Positions 37,748 through 47,421 of a DNA stretch of 64,000 nucleotides are shown here, in pieces (position 1 is the stretch's first letter; each line of letters starts with the position of its first letter). Source of the DNA: Microbacterium sp. Yaish 1 (GTDB taxonomy: Bacteria; Actinomycetota; Actinomycetes; Actinomycetales; Microbacteriaceae). The notes under the pieces are model-generated. The model saw only the letters and a list, made by a program, of their open reading frames with translations. It ran no database searches and was not told where the DNA came from. The stretch covers positions 744,001 to 808,000 of the forward strand of contig NZ_NPMR01000002.1 in NCBI RefSeq assembly GCF_002245215.1, given 5' to 3'. Made by a program: the position numbers and the translations under genes.

Positions 37748-38998
37748 TCAGCCGCGCGTGACATCGGTGGTGTCGTGGAGGTAGCCGACGCGACCGTCCT
37801 CGTGGCGGACCACGAAGACCTCGCCGCGGTCCTCGATGACGAGGGCCCACGCCGTCGGCCCGATCCGGAAGAGCGGCGCACCCATCTCGTCGAGGACATC
37901 GCGCTCATCCGGGGCGAGCGCCCAGAACGCCTGGGGCGCGGCGAGAGGCTCGATGACCGTCGTCGCGCCGGTGTCGAACGGCTCCGCCGCGTCGGCCGGT
38001 GCCGACTCGGGCGCGCCGGAGGACGCCGGAGCCTCCGCGGGGACGGCGTAGCCGGCCGGAGCGGCGTAGCCGGTGTACGCGGGGGCGCCGGTGCCCGCTG
38101 CGTACGGAGCGCTGTGCGCCGATGCGGTGTGCGCCGGACCGGTGTGCGGTGCCGGGCGGGCGGATGCCGGCCGGGCGACGACCGGACGCGTCGCCCGCGC
38201 CACCCGGTGCGCCGGCGACTCGGGCCGGTGCGCGAAATCGTCGCCGAGAACGGGGAGGTGGGGCGCGACGACGGTGAGCACGACCCCAGCCAGAGCCAGG
38301 ATCACCTCGACCCACACGACCCAGCTCGCGAGGAACACGCCGGACTGGGCGAGGCCCGCGAACGAGCTCCAGATGATCCCGAGCCAGACGGTGGCGGAGA
38401 CCGAGAAGGCGACCGACGCGAACTGGTCGATGCCGAGCGAGCCGACACGGCGGATGCCCTGCGGGGAGAAGCGGCGCAGCAGCACCAGGAAGACCGCGAC
38501 CGTGGGCACGCCGATCGTCAGGATCCAGTCGATCCCCGCGCCCCACACCGACACCCCGGCGCCGAATCGGCCGTACACGGGGAAGAACGAGCAGATGAAC
38601 GCGACAGCCCAGACACCGGCGAGAGCGACCTCGCGGATCGAGAGCGGACCCACTCCGTACTGCGGCGGCACCTCCCCCGACGAGCCCGCGGCGGACGCGG
38701 CGGAGGTGTCTTCGGACGACGACGGCATCTCCGCAGCGTCGTCGACCGGGGCGTGCTCGGCGGACGCATGCTCGGCGGACGCGTGCTCAGCGGGCTCATC
38801 GATCACGACGGGCTCGACGGCCGACTCGTCGATCACGACCGCCGCATCCGGTGCGGGCGCGAACGCGTCCGAGGCCGCGTCGGCCTGCGCACCGTCGACG
38901 TCGCCGGCGGCCGTGGTCTCGTGTGCCGGCTCGGCAACGCCGGGCGCTGCGTCCTCGGGACGGCCGTCGTCGGAGTGGATGTTCTTCTCGTCGGTCAC
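37748..38998 (-). CDS. Membrane protein with long acidic and Ala/Pro-rich linkers
   Basis: 416 residues; family not recognised. The first ~120 are acidic and Ala-rich, including a tandem AEHASAEHASAEHA repeat. Residues ~125-260 hold four hydrophobic helices (VALAGVWAVAFICSFFPVYG, GIDWILTIGVPTVAVFLVLL, FASVAFSVSATVWLGIIWSS, LASWVVWVEVILALAGVVLT). A Pro/Ala/Tyr-rich linker follows, then a compact C-terminal domain (AFWALAPDERDVLDEMGAPLF...WALVIEDRGEVFVVRHEDGR) that is probably globular. GTG start with GAAGGGAAC upstream. It lies between dnaE and hisD on the same strand. Function unknown. Confidence 0.75.
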   Translation of the reverse strand: MTDEKNIHSDDGRPEDAAPGVAEPAHETTAAGDVDGAQADAASDAFAPAPDAAVVIDESAVEPVVIDEPAEHASAEHASAEHAPVDDAAEMPSSSEDTSAASAAGSSGEVPPQYGVGPLSIREVALAGVWAVAFICSFFPVYGRFGAGVSVWGAGIDWILTIGVPTVAVFLVLLRRFSPQGIRRVGSLGIDQFASVAFSVSATVWLGIIWSSFAGLAQSGVFLASWVVWVEVILALAGVVLTVVAPHLPVLGDDFAHRPESPAHRVARATRPVVARPASARPAPHTGPAHTASAHSAPYAAGTGAPAYTGYAAPAGYAVPAEAPASSGAPESAPADAAEPFDTGATTVIEPLAAPQAFWALAPDERDVLDEMGAPLFRIGPTAWALVIEDRGEVFVVRHEDGRVGYLHDTTDVTRG

Positions 38999-39047
38999 GA
39001 TGTTCCCTTCGTCGCGGCGGTTGCGCTGCGGTGGAATCCTACCCGGC

Positions 39048-42000
39048 TCAACCCAGACACTGAGGTCCCAGAAGTCCCTTGAGCTCACCGTAGAGATCAG
39101 GCGTCACGCGTACCGGATGAGGCACCTCGAACACCTTCGCGGTGCCGGCTCTGTGGAGCTTGAGCGACACCTCGGTCTCACCGCTGTGCCGACGCAGGAC
39201 GGCCGCCAGCTCGCCGATCGTCGACTCCGTCGCTCGCTGCTCCGGAAGCAGCAGCACGAGCGGCCCGGCGGCATCGAACGAACCGAGGTCGGGAGAGAAG
39301 GCCGACTGACCGTGGAGGTTCAGCCCGTCGTCTCGACGCGACACCCGTCCTCGCACGACGAGGATCGAGTCGGCCACCAGCATGCTCTGGAACTCCGTGT
39401 AGGTCTTTCCCATGAACATCACGGTCACCTCACCGTCGAAGTCCTCGATGGTGATCATGCCGTAGGGATTACCGCTCTGCTTCGCCACGCGGTGCTGCAC
39501 GCTCGTCACGAGCCCGGCGACGGTGACCTGATCGCCGTCCTGGACGTCTTCCGACGCGAGCAGGTCGTGGATCGAGGTCGACGCGTGCTTGGCCAGCGGT
39601 ATCTCCAGTCCGGCCAGCGGGTGGTCGGACACGTAGAGCCCGAGCATCTCGCGCTCGAACGCGAGCTTGTCCTTCTTCGTCCATTCGGGCCGCTCGGGCA
39701 CCTTGGCCGGCATGACCTCTTCGGCCTCGTCGTACAGGCTGTCGAAGTCGAATCCGATCGCACCGGTCGCGGCCTTGCGCTTCGCATCGACCGCCGCTTC
39801 GACCGCATCCTCGTGGATCTCCATCAGGGCGCGCCGGGTCGATCCGAGCGAGTCGAAGGCCCCCGCCTTGATGAGGGACTCGACGGTGCGCTTGTTGGCG
39901 ACGTGGAGCGGGACCTTCGTGAGGAAGTCGTGGAAGCTGACGTAGTTGTCGTCGGCGCGAGACGCGATGATGCCGTCTACGACGTTCGCACCGACGTTGC
40001 GGACCGCACCCAGGCCGAACCGGATGTCCTCACCGACGGCCGCGAAGTATCGGATCGACTCGCCGACGTCGGGCGGCAGCACCTTGATGCCCATGCGGCG
40101 GCACTCGTTCAAGTACACCGCCATCTTGTCCTTCGAGTCGCCGACGCTCGTGAGCAGGGCGGCCATGTACTCGGCCGGATAGTGAGCCTTGAGGTACGCC
40201 GTCCAATAGGACACGAGGCCATAGGCGGCGGAGTGCGCTTTGTTGAAGGCGTAGTCCGAGAACGGGAGCAGGATGTCCCAGAGCGCCTGGATCGCCCCTT
40301 CGCCGAAGCCGCGCTCCTTCATACCGCCCGAGAAGCCCTCGTACTGCTTGTCGAGCTCGGACTTCTTCTTCTTGCCCATCGCGCGGCGGAGGATGTCTGC
40401 CTGACCGAGCGAGAAGCCGGCGACCTTCTGCGCGATGGCCATGACCTGCTCCTGGTAGATGATCAGGCCGTAGGTCGTGTCGAGGATGTCGCGCAGCGGC
40501 TCTTCCAGCTCAGGATGGATCGGTGTGATCGGCTGCAGGCCGTTCTTCCGCAGCGCGTAGTTCGTGTGCGAGTTCGCGCCCATGGGTCCCGGGCGGTACA
40601 GCGCGATGACGGCCGAGATGTCCTCGAAGTTGTCGGGCTTCATCAGGCGGAGCAGTGATCGCATCGGCCCGCCGTCGAGCTGGAACACCCCGAGCGTGTC
40701 GCCGCGGGTGAGCAGGTCGTAGGCCGGGCGGTCGTCGAGTGCGAGATGCTCGAGGTCGAGCTCCTCGCCCCGGTTCATGCGGATGTTGTCGAGCGCGTCC
40801 GAGATGATCGTGAGGTTGCGCAGCCCCAGGAAGTCCATCTTGATCAGTCCGAGCGTCTCGCACGACGGGTAGTCGAACTGCGTGACGATCTGGCCGTCCT
40901 GCTCGCGGCGCATGATCGGGATGATGTCGAGGAGCGGCTCCGACGACATGATCACGCCGGCCGCGTGCACGCCCCACTGCCGCTTCAGGCCTTCGAGCCC
41001 GAGGGCGCGGTCGAACACGGTCTTCGCCTCGGGATCGGTGTCGATCAGGGCGCGGAACTCGCTGGCCTCCTTGAACCGCGGGTGGTCCTTGTTGAACATG
41101 CCGTCGAGCGGCATGTCCTTGCCCATCACGGCCGGCGGCATCGCCTTGGTGAGCTTCTCGCCCATGCTGAAGGGGAAACCGAGCACGCGTCCGGCATCCT
41201 TCAGGGCCTGCTTCGACTTGATCGTGCCGTAGGTGACGATCTGCGCGACACGCTCGGAACCGTACTTCTCGGTCACGTACTCGATGACCTCGCCGCGGCG
41301 ACGGTCGTCGAAGTCGACGTCGAAGTCGGGCATGCTGACGCGGTCGGGGTTGAGGAATCGCTCGAAGATCAGACCGTGCTCGAGCGGATCGAGGTCGGTG
41401 ATGCGCATCGCGTACGCCACCATCGAACCGGCGCCCGACCCGCGCCCGGGGCCGACCCGGATGCCGTTGTCCTTCGCCCAGTTGATGAAGTCGGCGACGA
41501 CGAGGAAGTAGCCCGGGAAGCCCATCTGCAGGATGATGCCGGTCTCGTATTCGGCCTGCTTGCGCACCTTGTCGGGGATGCCGCCGGGGTAACGGTAGTG
41601 CAGCCCCGCCTCGACCTCCTTGACGAGCCAGCTGTCTTCGGTCTCGCCGTCGGGCACGGGGAACCGCGGCATGTAGTTGGCCGAGGTGTTGAACTCCACT
41701 TCGCAGCGCTCGGCGATGAGCAGGGTGTTGTCGCACGCCTCGGGGTGGTCGCGGAAAAGCTGCCGCATCTCCTGCGCGGTCTTGATGTAGTAGCCGTCGC
41801 CGTCGAACTTGAAGCGATTCGGGTCGTCGAGCGTCGAGCCGGACTGCACGCAGAGCAGCGCCGCGTGGGCATCGGCCTCGTGCTGATGCGTGTAGTGCGA
41901 GTCGTTGGTCGCCACGAGCGGGATGTCGAGGTCTTTCGCCAGCCGCAGCAGGTCGGTCATCACCCGGCGCTCGATCGACAGGCCGTGGTCCATGATCTCG

Positions 42001-42566
42001 GCGAAGTAGTTCTCCTTGCCGAAGATGTCCTGGAACTCGGCAGCCGCAGCGCGAGCGGCGTCGTACTGACCGAGGCGGAGCCGCGTCTGCACCTCGCCCG
42101 AGGGGCATCCCGTCGTCGCGATCAGCCCCTTGCCGTAGGTCTGCAGCAGCTCGCGGTCCATGCGCGGCTTGAAGTAGTAGCCCTCCATGCTCGACAGCGA
42201 GCTCAGCCGGAAGAGGTTGTGCATGCCCTCGGTGCTCTGGCTCCACATCGTCATGTGGGTGTAGGCGCCCGAACCCGACACGTCGTCGCTCTTCTGCTCG
42301 GGCGACCCCCACGCCACACGCGACTTGTCGCTGCGGTGCGTTCCCGGAGTCACGTACGCCTCGAGACCGATGATCGGCTTGACGCCCGCCGCCTTGGCGG
42401 CGCGGTAGAACTCGAAGGCGGCGAACGTGTTGCCGTGGTCGGTCACCGCGATCGCCGGCATGCCGTAATCGGCCGCTGCCTGGGTCATGGCCGCGATCTT
42501 GGCTGCACCGTCGAGCATCGAGTACTCGCTGTGCACGTGCAGATGAACGAAGGAGTCGGATGCCAC
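39048..42566 (-). CDS. dnaE: DNA polymerase III subunit alpha
   Basis: Main replicative polymerase. The 1172-residue protein has the N-terminal PHP domain (FVHLHVHSEYSMLDGAAKI), the polymerase core with acidic motifs in GPGRGSGAGSMVAYAM and MPDFDVDFDDRRRGEVIEYV, the fingers region (LYRPGPM, IYQEQVMAIAQKVAGFSLGQAD), a tandem HhH region (VGANVVDGIIASRADDNYVSF) and a C-terminal OB fold (VTVAGLVTSVQHRVAKQSGNPYG). The GTG start has no Shine-Dalgarno; TAGACT ends 6 nt upstream, predicting a leaderless mRNA. It is divergent from the Nudix gene, with only 47 bp between starts. Confidence 0.98.
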   Translation of the reverse strand: MASDSFVHLHVHSEYSMLDGAAKIAAMTQAAADYGMPAIAVTDHGNTFAAFEFYRAAKAAGVKPIIGLEAYVTPGTHRSDKSRVAWGSPEQKSDDVSGSGAYTHMTMWSQSTEGMHNLFRLSSLSSMEGYYFKPRMDRELLQTYGKGLIATTGCPSGEVQTRLRLGQYDAARAAAAEFQDIFGKENYFAEIMDHGLSIERRVMTDLLRLAKDLDIPLVATNDSHYTHQHEADAHAALLCVQSGSTLDDPNRFKFDGDGYYIKTAQEMRQLFRDHPEACDNTLLIAERCEVEFNTSANYMPRFPVPDGETEDSWLVKEVEAGLHYRYPGGIPDKVRKQAEYETGIILQMGFPGYFLVVADFINWAKDNGIRVGPGRGSGAGSMVAYAMRITDLDPLEHGLIFERFLNPDRVSMPDFDVDFDDRRRGEVIEYVTEKYGSERVAQIVTYGTIKSKQALKDAGRVLGFPFSMGEKLTKAMPPAVMGKDMPLDGMFNKDHPRFKEASEFRALIDTDPEAKTVFDRALGLEGLKRQWGVHAAGVIMSSEPLLDIIPIMRREQDGQIVTQFDYPSCETLGLIKMDFLGLRNLTIISDALDNIRMNRGEELDLEHLALDDRPAYDLLTRGDTLGVFQLDGGPMRSLLRLMKPDNFEDISAVIALYRPGPMGANSHTNYALRKNGLQPITPIHPELEEPLRDILDTTYGLIIYQEQVMAIAQKVAGFSLGQADILRRAMGKKKKSELDKQYEGFSGGMKERGFGEGAIQALWDILLPFSDYAFNKAHSAAYGLVSYWTAYLKAHYPAEYMAALLTSVGDSKDKMAVYLNECRRMGIKVLPPDVGESIRYFAAVGEDIRFGLGAVRNVGANVVDGIIASRADDNYVSFHDFLTKVPLHVANKRTVESLIKAGAFDSLGSTRRALMEIHEDAVEAAVDAKRKAATGAIGFDFDSLYDEAEEVMPAKVPERPEWTKKDKLAFEREMLGLYVSDHPLAGLEIPLAKHASTSIHDLLASEDVQDGDQVTVAGLVTSVQHRVAKQSGNPYGMITIEDFDGEVTVMFMGKTYTEFQSMLVADSILVVRGRVSRRDDGLNLHGQSAFSPDLGSFDAAGPLVLLLPEQRATESTIGELAAVLRRHSGETEVSLKLHRAGTAKVFEVPHPVRVTPDLYGELKGLLGPQCLG

Positions 42567-42572
42567 CAGACG

Positions 42573-42607
42573 AGTCTACGTTCGGCCCCGGACACCGGTC
42601 CTAGGCT
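42573..42607. promoter_or_regulatory. Back-to-back leaderless promoters of dnaE and the Nudix gene
   Basis: Minus: TAGACT (42578-42573) then CGTCTG then the dnaE GTG. Plus: TAGGCT (42602-42607) then GGGCCC then the Nudix ATG. Both transcripts should start at the first base of their start codons. Confidence 0.6.
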
Positions 42608-42613
42608 GGGCCC

Positions 42614-43087
42614 ATGGCCACTCCCGACTTCGTCCTCGATCTGCGCGAGAAGATCGGCACCGCTCCGCTGCCCCTCGTGGGGGTGACCGCCGTGGTGTTC
42701 CGCGATGAGAAGGTGCTCCTGGGGAAGCGCGCCGACAACGGCAGGTGGCAACCCGTGTCGGGCATCGTCGATCCCGGCGAGGAGCCCGCCGACGCCGCGG
42801 TCCGTGAGTGCCACGAAGAGGCCGGGGTCGTCGTCCGCGCCGAGCGGCTCGCGCTCGTGCACCAGATCCCTCGCATCGTCTATGCCAACGGCGACCAGGT
42901 CGACTACCTCGACCTGGTGTTCCGCTGCTCATGGGTCTCGGGCGAGCCGCATCCCGCGGACGGCGAGCTGACCGAGGTCGGGTTCTACGATCTCGGGCAG
43001 ATGACCGACGTGGCACCCGAGCACGTCCGCAAGATCGCCCTGGCCGTCGCGGAGGACGACCCGGCGACCTTCCGGGGCGGGCGATGA
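42614..43087 (+). CDS. Nudix hydrolase
   Basis: Hydrolyses a nucleoside diphosphate linked to another group; the substrate cannot be told from sequence. 157 residues. The Nudix box spans Gly50-Val73 (GIVDPGEEPADAAVRECHEEAGVV), matching GX5EX7REUXEEXGU. Upstream of it the substrate-side strand reads LLGKRADNGRWQPVSG. TAGGCT ends 6 nt before the ATG, so the mRNA is probably leaderless. The stop overlaps the start of the cyclodeaminase-like gene (ATGA). Confidence 0.9.
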   Translation: MATPDFVLDLREKIGTAPLPLVGVTAVVFRDEKVLLGKRADNGRWQPVSGIVDPGEEPADAAVRECHEEAGVVVRAERLALVHQIPRIVYANGDQVDYLDLVFRCSWVSGEPHPADGELTEVGFYDLGQMTDVAPEHVRKIALAVAEDDPATFRGGR

Positions 43088-43686
43088 CCTCGCGGGTCGC
43101 GCTGGGCGACCTGCTCGATGCCCTCGCGCGCGATCAGGGCGATCCGGGCGGTGGTGCCGCCAGCGGCGTCATCACGGCTGTCGCGGCCGCGCTCGCGCAG
43201 ATGGTCAGCCGCTACAGCTCCGCAGAGCCCGCCGCGCCCGGCATCGATGCTCGGCTCGCGCGCCTTCGCGACGCGGCCATCGCCGCCGCCGACGACGACG
43301 GGCGGGCGTCGGGCGCCCTCGGTGCCGCGCTCCGTCCGGTCCCGGGCGACGACCCCGGCGTGCGCGACCGGCGCATCGTCGAGGCGGCGACCGGGGCCAT
43401 CGAGACGTCCGCGGCTCTCGGCGGGATCGCCCTGGGCGTCTGGAGGGAGGTGCGTCTCCTCGCCGACGTGGGCAACCGCCACCTCATGTCGGATGTCGCC
43501 GTCGCCGCCGACGCCGTTGCGGCCGGACTCGGCGGCGCGGCGACGAACCTGTCGGGCGGACTCACCCTCGTCGCGGCGCACGGTGACCCGGCACCCCTCG
43601 AATCCGCGCACGGCACTCTGCGCGACCGCCTCCTCGCGGCACGGCGTGAGGCCCGCAGCCTCGCCGACCGGCTCGGCGAGGGGTGA
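43084..43686 (+). CDS. Cyclodeaminase/cyclohydrolase family protein (FTCD C-terminal-like)
   Basis: 200 residues, all-alpha, resembling the formiminotetrahydrofolate cyclodeaminase domain: LGDLLDALARDQGDPGGGAASGVITAVAAALAQMVSR at the N-terminus and GNRHLMSDVAVAADAVAAGLGGAATNL later. The PGGG(A/S)A signature is typical. In other bacteria such stand-alone domains act in folate metabolism, but no histidine-degradation genes lie nearby, so the function is uncertain. The ATG overlaps the Nudix stop, so the pair is co-translated. It converges with the RluA-family gene. Confidence 0.82.
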   Translation: MTSRVALGDLLDALARDQGDPGGGAASGVITAVAAALAQMVSRYSSAEPAAPGIDARLARLRDAAIAAADDDGRASGALGAALRPVPGDDPGVRDRRIVEAATGAIETSAALGGIALGVWREVRLLADVGNRHLMSDVAVAADAVAAGLGGAATNLSGGLTLVAAHGDPAPLESAHGTLRDRLLAARREARSLADRLGEG

Positions 43687-43719
43687 CCGCACGCGACACG
43701 GCGTACGCCGGCCTGCGGG

Positions 43720-44640
43720 TCAGTCGCCCCTGAGCGTCTCGAGAGCCCGCGCGAGGTCGGCCGGGTACGGCGACGTGAAGGTCGCCCACTCCCCCGACAC
43801 CGGGTGGTCGAAGGCGAGCCGATGCGCGTGCAGCCACTGGCGGGTCAGGCCGAGCCGAGCCGACAGCGTGGGGTCGGCTCCGTACAGCGGGTCCCCGACG
43901 CAGGGATGCCGGTGCGCGGCCATGTGCACGCGGATCTGATGCGTCCGTCCCGTCTCGAGGTGGATCTCGAGCAGCGAGGCGCCGGGGAACGCCTCGAGCG
44001 TCTCGTAGTGGGTGACCGAGTCCTTGCCCGCCGGGGTGACGGCGAACTTCCACGAGTGCGACGGATGGCGTCCGATCGGAGCATCGATCGTTCCGGCGAG
44101 CGGGTCGGGATGCCCCTGGACCACCGCGTGGTACACCTTCTCGACCTCGCGCTCCTTGAACGCGCGCTTGAGGGCGATGTAGGCCCGCTCGCTCTTCGCG
44201 ACCACCATGAGTCCGCTCGTGCCGACATCGAGTCGGTGCACGACCCCCTGACGCTCGGCGGCGCCGGTCGTGGCGATGCGGTACCCGGCCGCAGCCAGTG
44301 CGCCCAGGACCGTCGGTCCGTCCCACCCCAGGGAGGGGTGCGCGGCGACACCGGCGGGCTTGTCGACGACGACGATGTCGTCATCGTCGTGCACGATCCC
44401 GAGGTCGGGAACAGCGACCGGGACGATCTGCGCCTCCGCGCGCTCCTCCCAGAACACATCGAGCCATGAGCCCGCGACGAGCTTGTCGGACTTGGCGAGC
44501 GTGCGACCGTCGAGGGTCACCCCGCCCGCGGTCGCCACCTCTGCGGCGAAGGTGCGTGAGAATCCGAGCAGCTTGGCCAGTGCGGCGTCGACACGGACAC
44601 CGTCCAGTCCGTCGGGGACGGGCAGCGCGCGCTGGGGCAT
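43720..44640 (-). CDS. RluA/RluD-family pseudouridine synthase
   Basis: Isomerises uridine to pseudouridine in rRNA (or tRNA). 306 residues: an N-terminal S4-like RNA-binding domain ([29 protein letters not shown]) and the catalytic domain with [16 protein letters not shown], catalytic Asp138, then [24 protein letters not shown]. This arrangement matches RluD-type enzymes, which modify the large-subunit rRNA, but the exact position cannot be assigned. The ATG lies 1 nt after the lspA stop, a conserved lspA-rluD pairing. Confidence 0.93.
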   Translation of the reverse strand: MPQRALPVPDGLDGVRVDAALAKLLGFSRTFAAEVATAGGVTLDGRTLAKSDKLVAGSWLDVFWEERAEAQIVPVAVPDLGIVHDDDDIVVVDKPAGVAAHPSLGWDGPTVLGALAAAGYRIATTGAAERQGVVHRLDVGTSGLMVVAKSERAYIALKRAFKEREVEKVYHAVVQGHPDPLAGTIDAPIGRHPSHSWKFAVTPAGKDSVTHYETLEAFPGASLLEIHLETGRTHQIRVHMAAHRHPCVGDPLYGADPTLSARLGLTRQWLHAHRLAFDHPVSGEWATFTSPYPADLARALETLRGD

Positions 44641-44641
44641 C

Positions 44642-45220
44642 TCAGCGGTCCGTGACCGTGGTCGTCGGCGCGTCGGCCGAGTCGTCGGCGTGCCGGCGCT
44701 CGCGCGAACCGTCGAAGCGGATGCCGACGACGACGAGCACCGCAACGGAGATCATCATCGTCACGATGAACATGTCGGCGACGTTGTAGATCGCCGAGGG
44801 GAACCACAGCCACATCCACGGGGTATGGATGAAGTCGATGACGTGCCCGACGAGGAAGCCGGGTTCACGCAGCAGGCGGTCGGTGAGGTTACCGAGCACG
44901 CCTCCCAGGAGCAGACCGAGGACGATGGCCCACGACCGCGTGCGGACACGGCGGACCGTGAGCACGATCACGACGACGGCCACGGCCGCGAGCGCGAGCG
45001 TGAAGATCCAGGTCACGCCCGTGCCCAGCGAGAACGCGGCGCCGGGGTTCTTCGTCAGGTAGAGCTGGAAGAAGTCGCCGAGGACGGGAACCTCGCGCTG
45101 ATAGGGCAGATTCTCCAGGGCGAGGTACTTCGTGAACTGGTCGGCGGCCAGTACCACTGCCGCGAGAATCGCGACGAGGGCACCGGCCGCCGGACCGTTC
45201 AGACGCTTGCGCGACGCCAA
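44642..45220 (-). CDS. lspA: Lipoprotein signal peptidase (signal peptidase II)
   Basis: Membrane aspartyl protease that removes signal peptides from prolipoproteins such as CtaC. 192 residues with four helices. Conserved blocks: [43 protein letters not shown] and the last catalytic segment IYNVADMFI; Asp129 and Asp149 are the likely catalytic pair, with Asn111 and Arg115 supporting. An acidic C-terminal tail is added. The start appears to be TTG just after the wag31 stop, without a clear Shine-Dalgarno, implying coupling to wag31. Confidence 0.94.
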   Translation of the reverse strand: MASRKRLNGPAAGALVAILAAVVLAADQFTKYLALENLPYQREVPVLGDFFQLYLTKNPGAAFSLGTGVTWIFTLALAAVAVVVIVLTVRRVRTRSWAIVLGLLLGGVLGNLTDRLLREPGFLVGHVIDFIHTPWMWLWFPSAIYNVADMFIVTMMISVAVLVVVGIRFDGSRERRHADDSADAPTTTVTDR

Positions 45221-45223
45221 GGA

Positions 45224-45802
45224 TTACGCGCCGGCCGAGACGCCGGTCGTGTCGAGGTCGCGGAGCTTGCTCTCGATGAAGCCGCGGAGCTGACCGCGGT
45301 AGTCCTTCTCGAACTGCTGCAGCTCGGAGATGCGGCCCTCGAGCGACACGCGCTCGGCCTCGAGGCGCGCCACCTCGTCGCGGCCGCGGGCCTCTGCCTC
45401 GGAGATGATCGATGCGGCCTGTGCCTGCGCGTCGGCGATGAGCTTGTCGCGCTGAGCCTTGCCCTCGGCGACGTGCTCGTCGTGCAGGCGCTGGGCCAGC
45501 TCGATGATGCCGGCGGACGCGGCGGCCGGAGCCATGTCGGCGGCGGGGGCGGGCTGCTCGACGGCCGGAACCGGTGCGGGCACCTCCTCGACGACCGCGT
45601 CGTCGGTGGAAGCCGCGGCGGGGGTCTCACCCGACTCGTACGCGGCGAGCTTCGCCTTGAGCTCTTCGTTCTCGGCGATCGTCTTGCGCCATTCCACGAC
45701 GATCTCGTCGAGGAAGTCGTCGACCTCGTCGGGGTCGAATCCTTCCTTGAAACGCACGTGCTGGAACTGCTTGGTGACGACGTCTTCAGGGGTCAAAGCC
45801 AT
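45224..45802 (-). CDS. wag31: DivIVA/Wag31 polar growth protein
   Basis: Coiled-coil scaffold at cell poles and septa that directs apical growth in actinobacteria. 192 residues. The N-terminal DivIVA lipid-binding domain reads MALTPEDVVTKQFQHVRFKE and continues DPDEVDDFLDEIVVEWRKTI; an Ala/Pro-rich linker separates it from a long heptad-rich C-terminal coiled coil (about residues 110-185). ATG with GAGGACAACACC upstream. A -10 candidate TATGCT (45881-45876) gives a ~65-nt leader containing a GC-rich hairpin (45831-45854). Neighbours sepF and yggT are the usual partners. Confidence 0.95.
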   Translation of the reverse strand: MALTPEDVVTKQFQHVRFKEGFDPDEVDDFLDEIVVEWRKTIAENEELKAKLAAYESGETPAAASTDDAVVEEVPAPVPAVEQPAPAADMAPAAASAGIIELAQRLHDEHVAEGKAQRDKLIADAQAQAASIISEAEARGRDEVARLEAERVSLEGRISELQQFEKDYRGQLRGFIESKLRDLDTTGVSAGA

Positions 45803-45830
45803 GGTGTTGTCCTCTTTCAGGGCTCACGAC

Positions 45831-45881
45831 GCGGGCCGGTCAGCCGGCACCCGCCGCAGCGGGCCGTACCCACCCAGCATA
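45831..45881 (-). promoter_or_regulatory. wag31 promoter and leader hairpin
   Basis: TATGCT -10 at 45881-45876. The leader folds as GCGGG/CCCGC plus CCGG/CCGG around a 4-nt loop (45831-45854) before the ribosome-binding site. Confidence 0.4.
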
Positions 45882-45923
45882 GTCCGACGCCTTCGCGGCC
45901 GCGACGATCCCGCCGGGACCGCC

Positions 45924-46226
45924 TCAGACGAAGGCGATCACGCGCGTGATCGACAGCAGGATGAAGCAGGCCAGCATGGTGAGCGGGAATGCCAGATCGA
46001 TTGCGATGACGCCGAGTCTGATCGGAGGGATGACGCGGCGCAGTGTCTTGATCGGGGGGTCCGTGATCGTGTAGACGACCTCGGCGAGCACGAGGGTGAA
46101 TCCCCTCGGGCGCCACTCCCGGTTGAACAGGGGGATGTACTCCAGGATCAGTCGGACGAACAGAACGAGGATGTACAGCAGGAGAGCGAAGTAGACGAGT
46201 GCGGCGATCAGCCGTACGACATCCAC
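45924..46226 (-). CDS. YggT-family membrane protein
   Basis: 100 residues with two transmembrane helices (LIAALVYFALLLYILVLFVR and IAIDLAFPLTMLACFILLSI) flanking the conserved VYTITDPPIKTLRRVIPPIR loop. YggT proteins lie between sepF and divIVA in Gram-positive bacteria and are linked to division by context only; the biochemical role is unknown. GTG start, 6 nt after the sepF stop. Confidence 0.92.
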   Translation of the reverse strand: MDVVRLIAALVYFALLLYILVLFVRLILEYIPLFNREWRPRGFTLVLAEVVYTITDPPIKTLRRVIPPIRLGVIAIDLAFPLTMLACFILLSITRVIAFV

Positions 46227-46232
46227 GTCAGA

Positions 46233-46691
46233 TCACTGCGCGAACGGCGCCGCCTCAGGCTCAGCCTGAGCCACAGCGCCGTCGCCGGAGACGGCGATGT
46301 TCTCGGGCGAGAGCAGGAACACCTTGCTCGTCACGCGCTCGATGCGGCCGTAGAGACCGAGGGACAGGCCGCTCGCGAAGTCGATGAGCCGGCGCGCGTC
46401 GGCGTCGCTCATCTGCGAGAGGTTGATGATCACCGGCACGCCCTCGCGGAAGTTCTCGGCGATCACCTGCGCGTCGCGGTACTGCTTGGGGTGGACGGTC
46501 AGGATCTCGCTGACGGTGCCCGTGGTGGGCTGACGCACGACCGCCGGACGGTGCAGGGGCGTCACCGGCGCGGCCGGCTTCTCGACAGGCTTGTCACGGC
46601 GAGCCTGCTGCTCGGCCTGCGGCTCTTCGTACATTTCTTCCTCATCTGCGAGGCCCAGGTAAACCATGGTCTTCTTCAGCGGGTTCGACAT
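46233..46691 (-). CDS. sepF: Cell division protein SepF
   Basis: Membrane anchor for FtsZ in actinobacteria. 152 residues: the N-terminal amphipathic helix ([20 protein letters not shown]), a Pro-rich linker, and the globular SepF domain ([20 protein letters not shown]...[25 protein letters not shown]). The start ATG at 46691 has GGAGGATGCG upstream; a longer reading frame would lack the helix at its terminus. Neighbours yggS and ftsZ upstream, yggT and wag31 downstream, are the conserved order. Confidence 0.96.
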   Translation of the reverse strand: MSNPLKKTMVYLGLADEEEMYEEPQAEQQARRDKPVEKPAAPVTPLHRPAVVRQPTTGTVSEILTVHPKQYRDAQVIAENFREGVPVIINLSQMSDADARRLIDFASGLSLGLYGRIERVTSKVFLLSPENIAVSGDGAVAQAEPEAAPFAQ

Positions 46692-46722
46692 CGCATCCTC
46701 CGTTTGCTCGTCTGTTCCGAGG

Positions 46723-47409
46723 CTATCCGCGGTCCGGGCGCGGTCCCGTGATTGCCGATCCGATCCGCAGGTGTGTCGCACCGGCGGAGATCGCTTCGAC
46801 GAAATCGCCGGTCATGCCGGCGGAGATCCAGGTCGCGTCGGGCGCGACGGAGCGCAGGACGTCCGATGCCTGCGCGAGACGGGCGAAGGCCGATGCCGGC
46901 TCCTCGCTGAGCGGGGCGACGGCCATGACGCCGCGAACGCGCAGGCTCGGGCAGTGCTCCACGATGTGTGCCGTCAGCGCCTCGACACCGGCAGGCGCGA
47001 CACCGCCACGACCGGGGTCGTCGGTCAGGTTCACCTGCACCAGCACGTCGAGCGGCTCCCCCTCGGGATCGGCGCCGTGGAGCGAGTCCGCAATGCGCGA
47101 GCGATCGACGGAGTGGACGACATCCGCCGCCGCTCGCACCGCCCGCGCCTTGTTCGTCTGCGCCTGGCCGATGAAGTGCCAGCGCATCCCGTCGAGCGCG
47201 GGAAGCGCGGCGCGCTTCGCGCTGAGCTCCTGCTGCCGGTTCTCGCCCACGTCGCGCACGCCGAGGGCATGGAGCTGAGCGATGAGCTCGGGTGGATGGA
47301 ACTTGGTCACGACGATGCGGGTCACCTCGTCGGGCGCGCGACCCGACGCCCGCATCGCAGCGGCGATGCGGGCGTCGACGTCGGCGAGCCGTTCGGCCAG
47401 GTCCGGCAT
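46723..47409 (-). CDS. YggS/PROSC-family PLP-binding protein
   Basis: Pyridoxal-phosphate homeostasis protein, cytosolic, with no known enzyme activity. 228 residues in a TIM-barrel fold. The PLP-binding Lys36 lies in [47 protein letters not shown] and the phosphate-binding late segment [26 protein letters not shown] are all conserved. ATG lies 12 nt after ftsZ. Confidence 0.94.
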   Translation of the reverse strand: MPDLAERLADVDARIAAAMRASGRAPDEVTRIVVTKFHPPELIAQLHALGVRDVGENRQQELSAKRAALPALDGMRWHFIGQAQTNKARAVRAAADVVHSVDRSRIADSLHGADPEGEPLDVLVQVNLTDDPGRGGVAPAGVEALTAHIVEHCPSLRVRGVMAVAPLSEEPASAFARLAQASDVLRSVAPDATWISAGMTGDFVEAISAGATHLRIGSAITGPRPDRG

Positions 47410-47421
47410 GGGGCGATCGGC

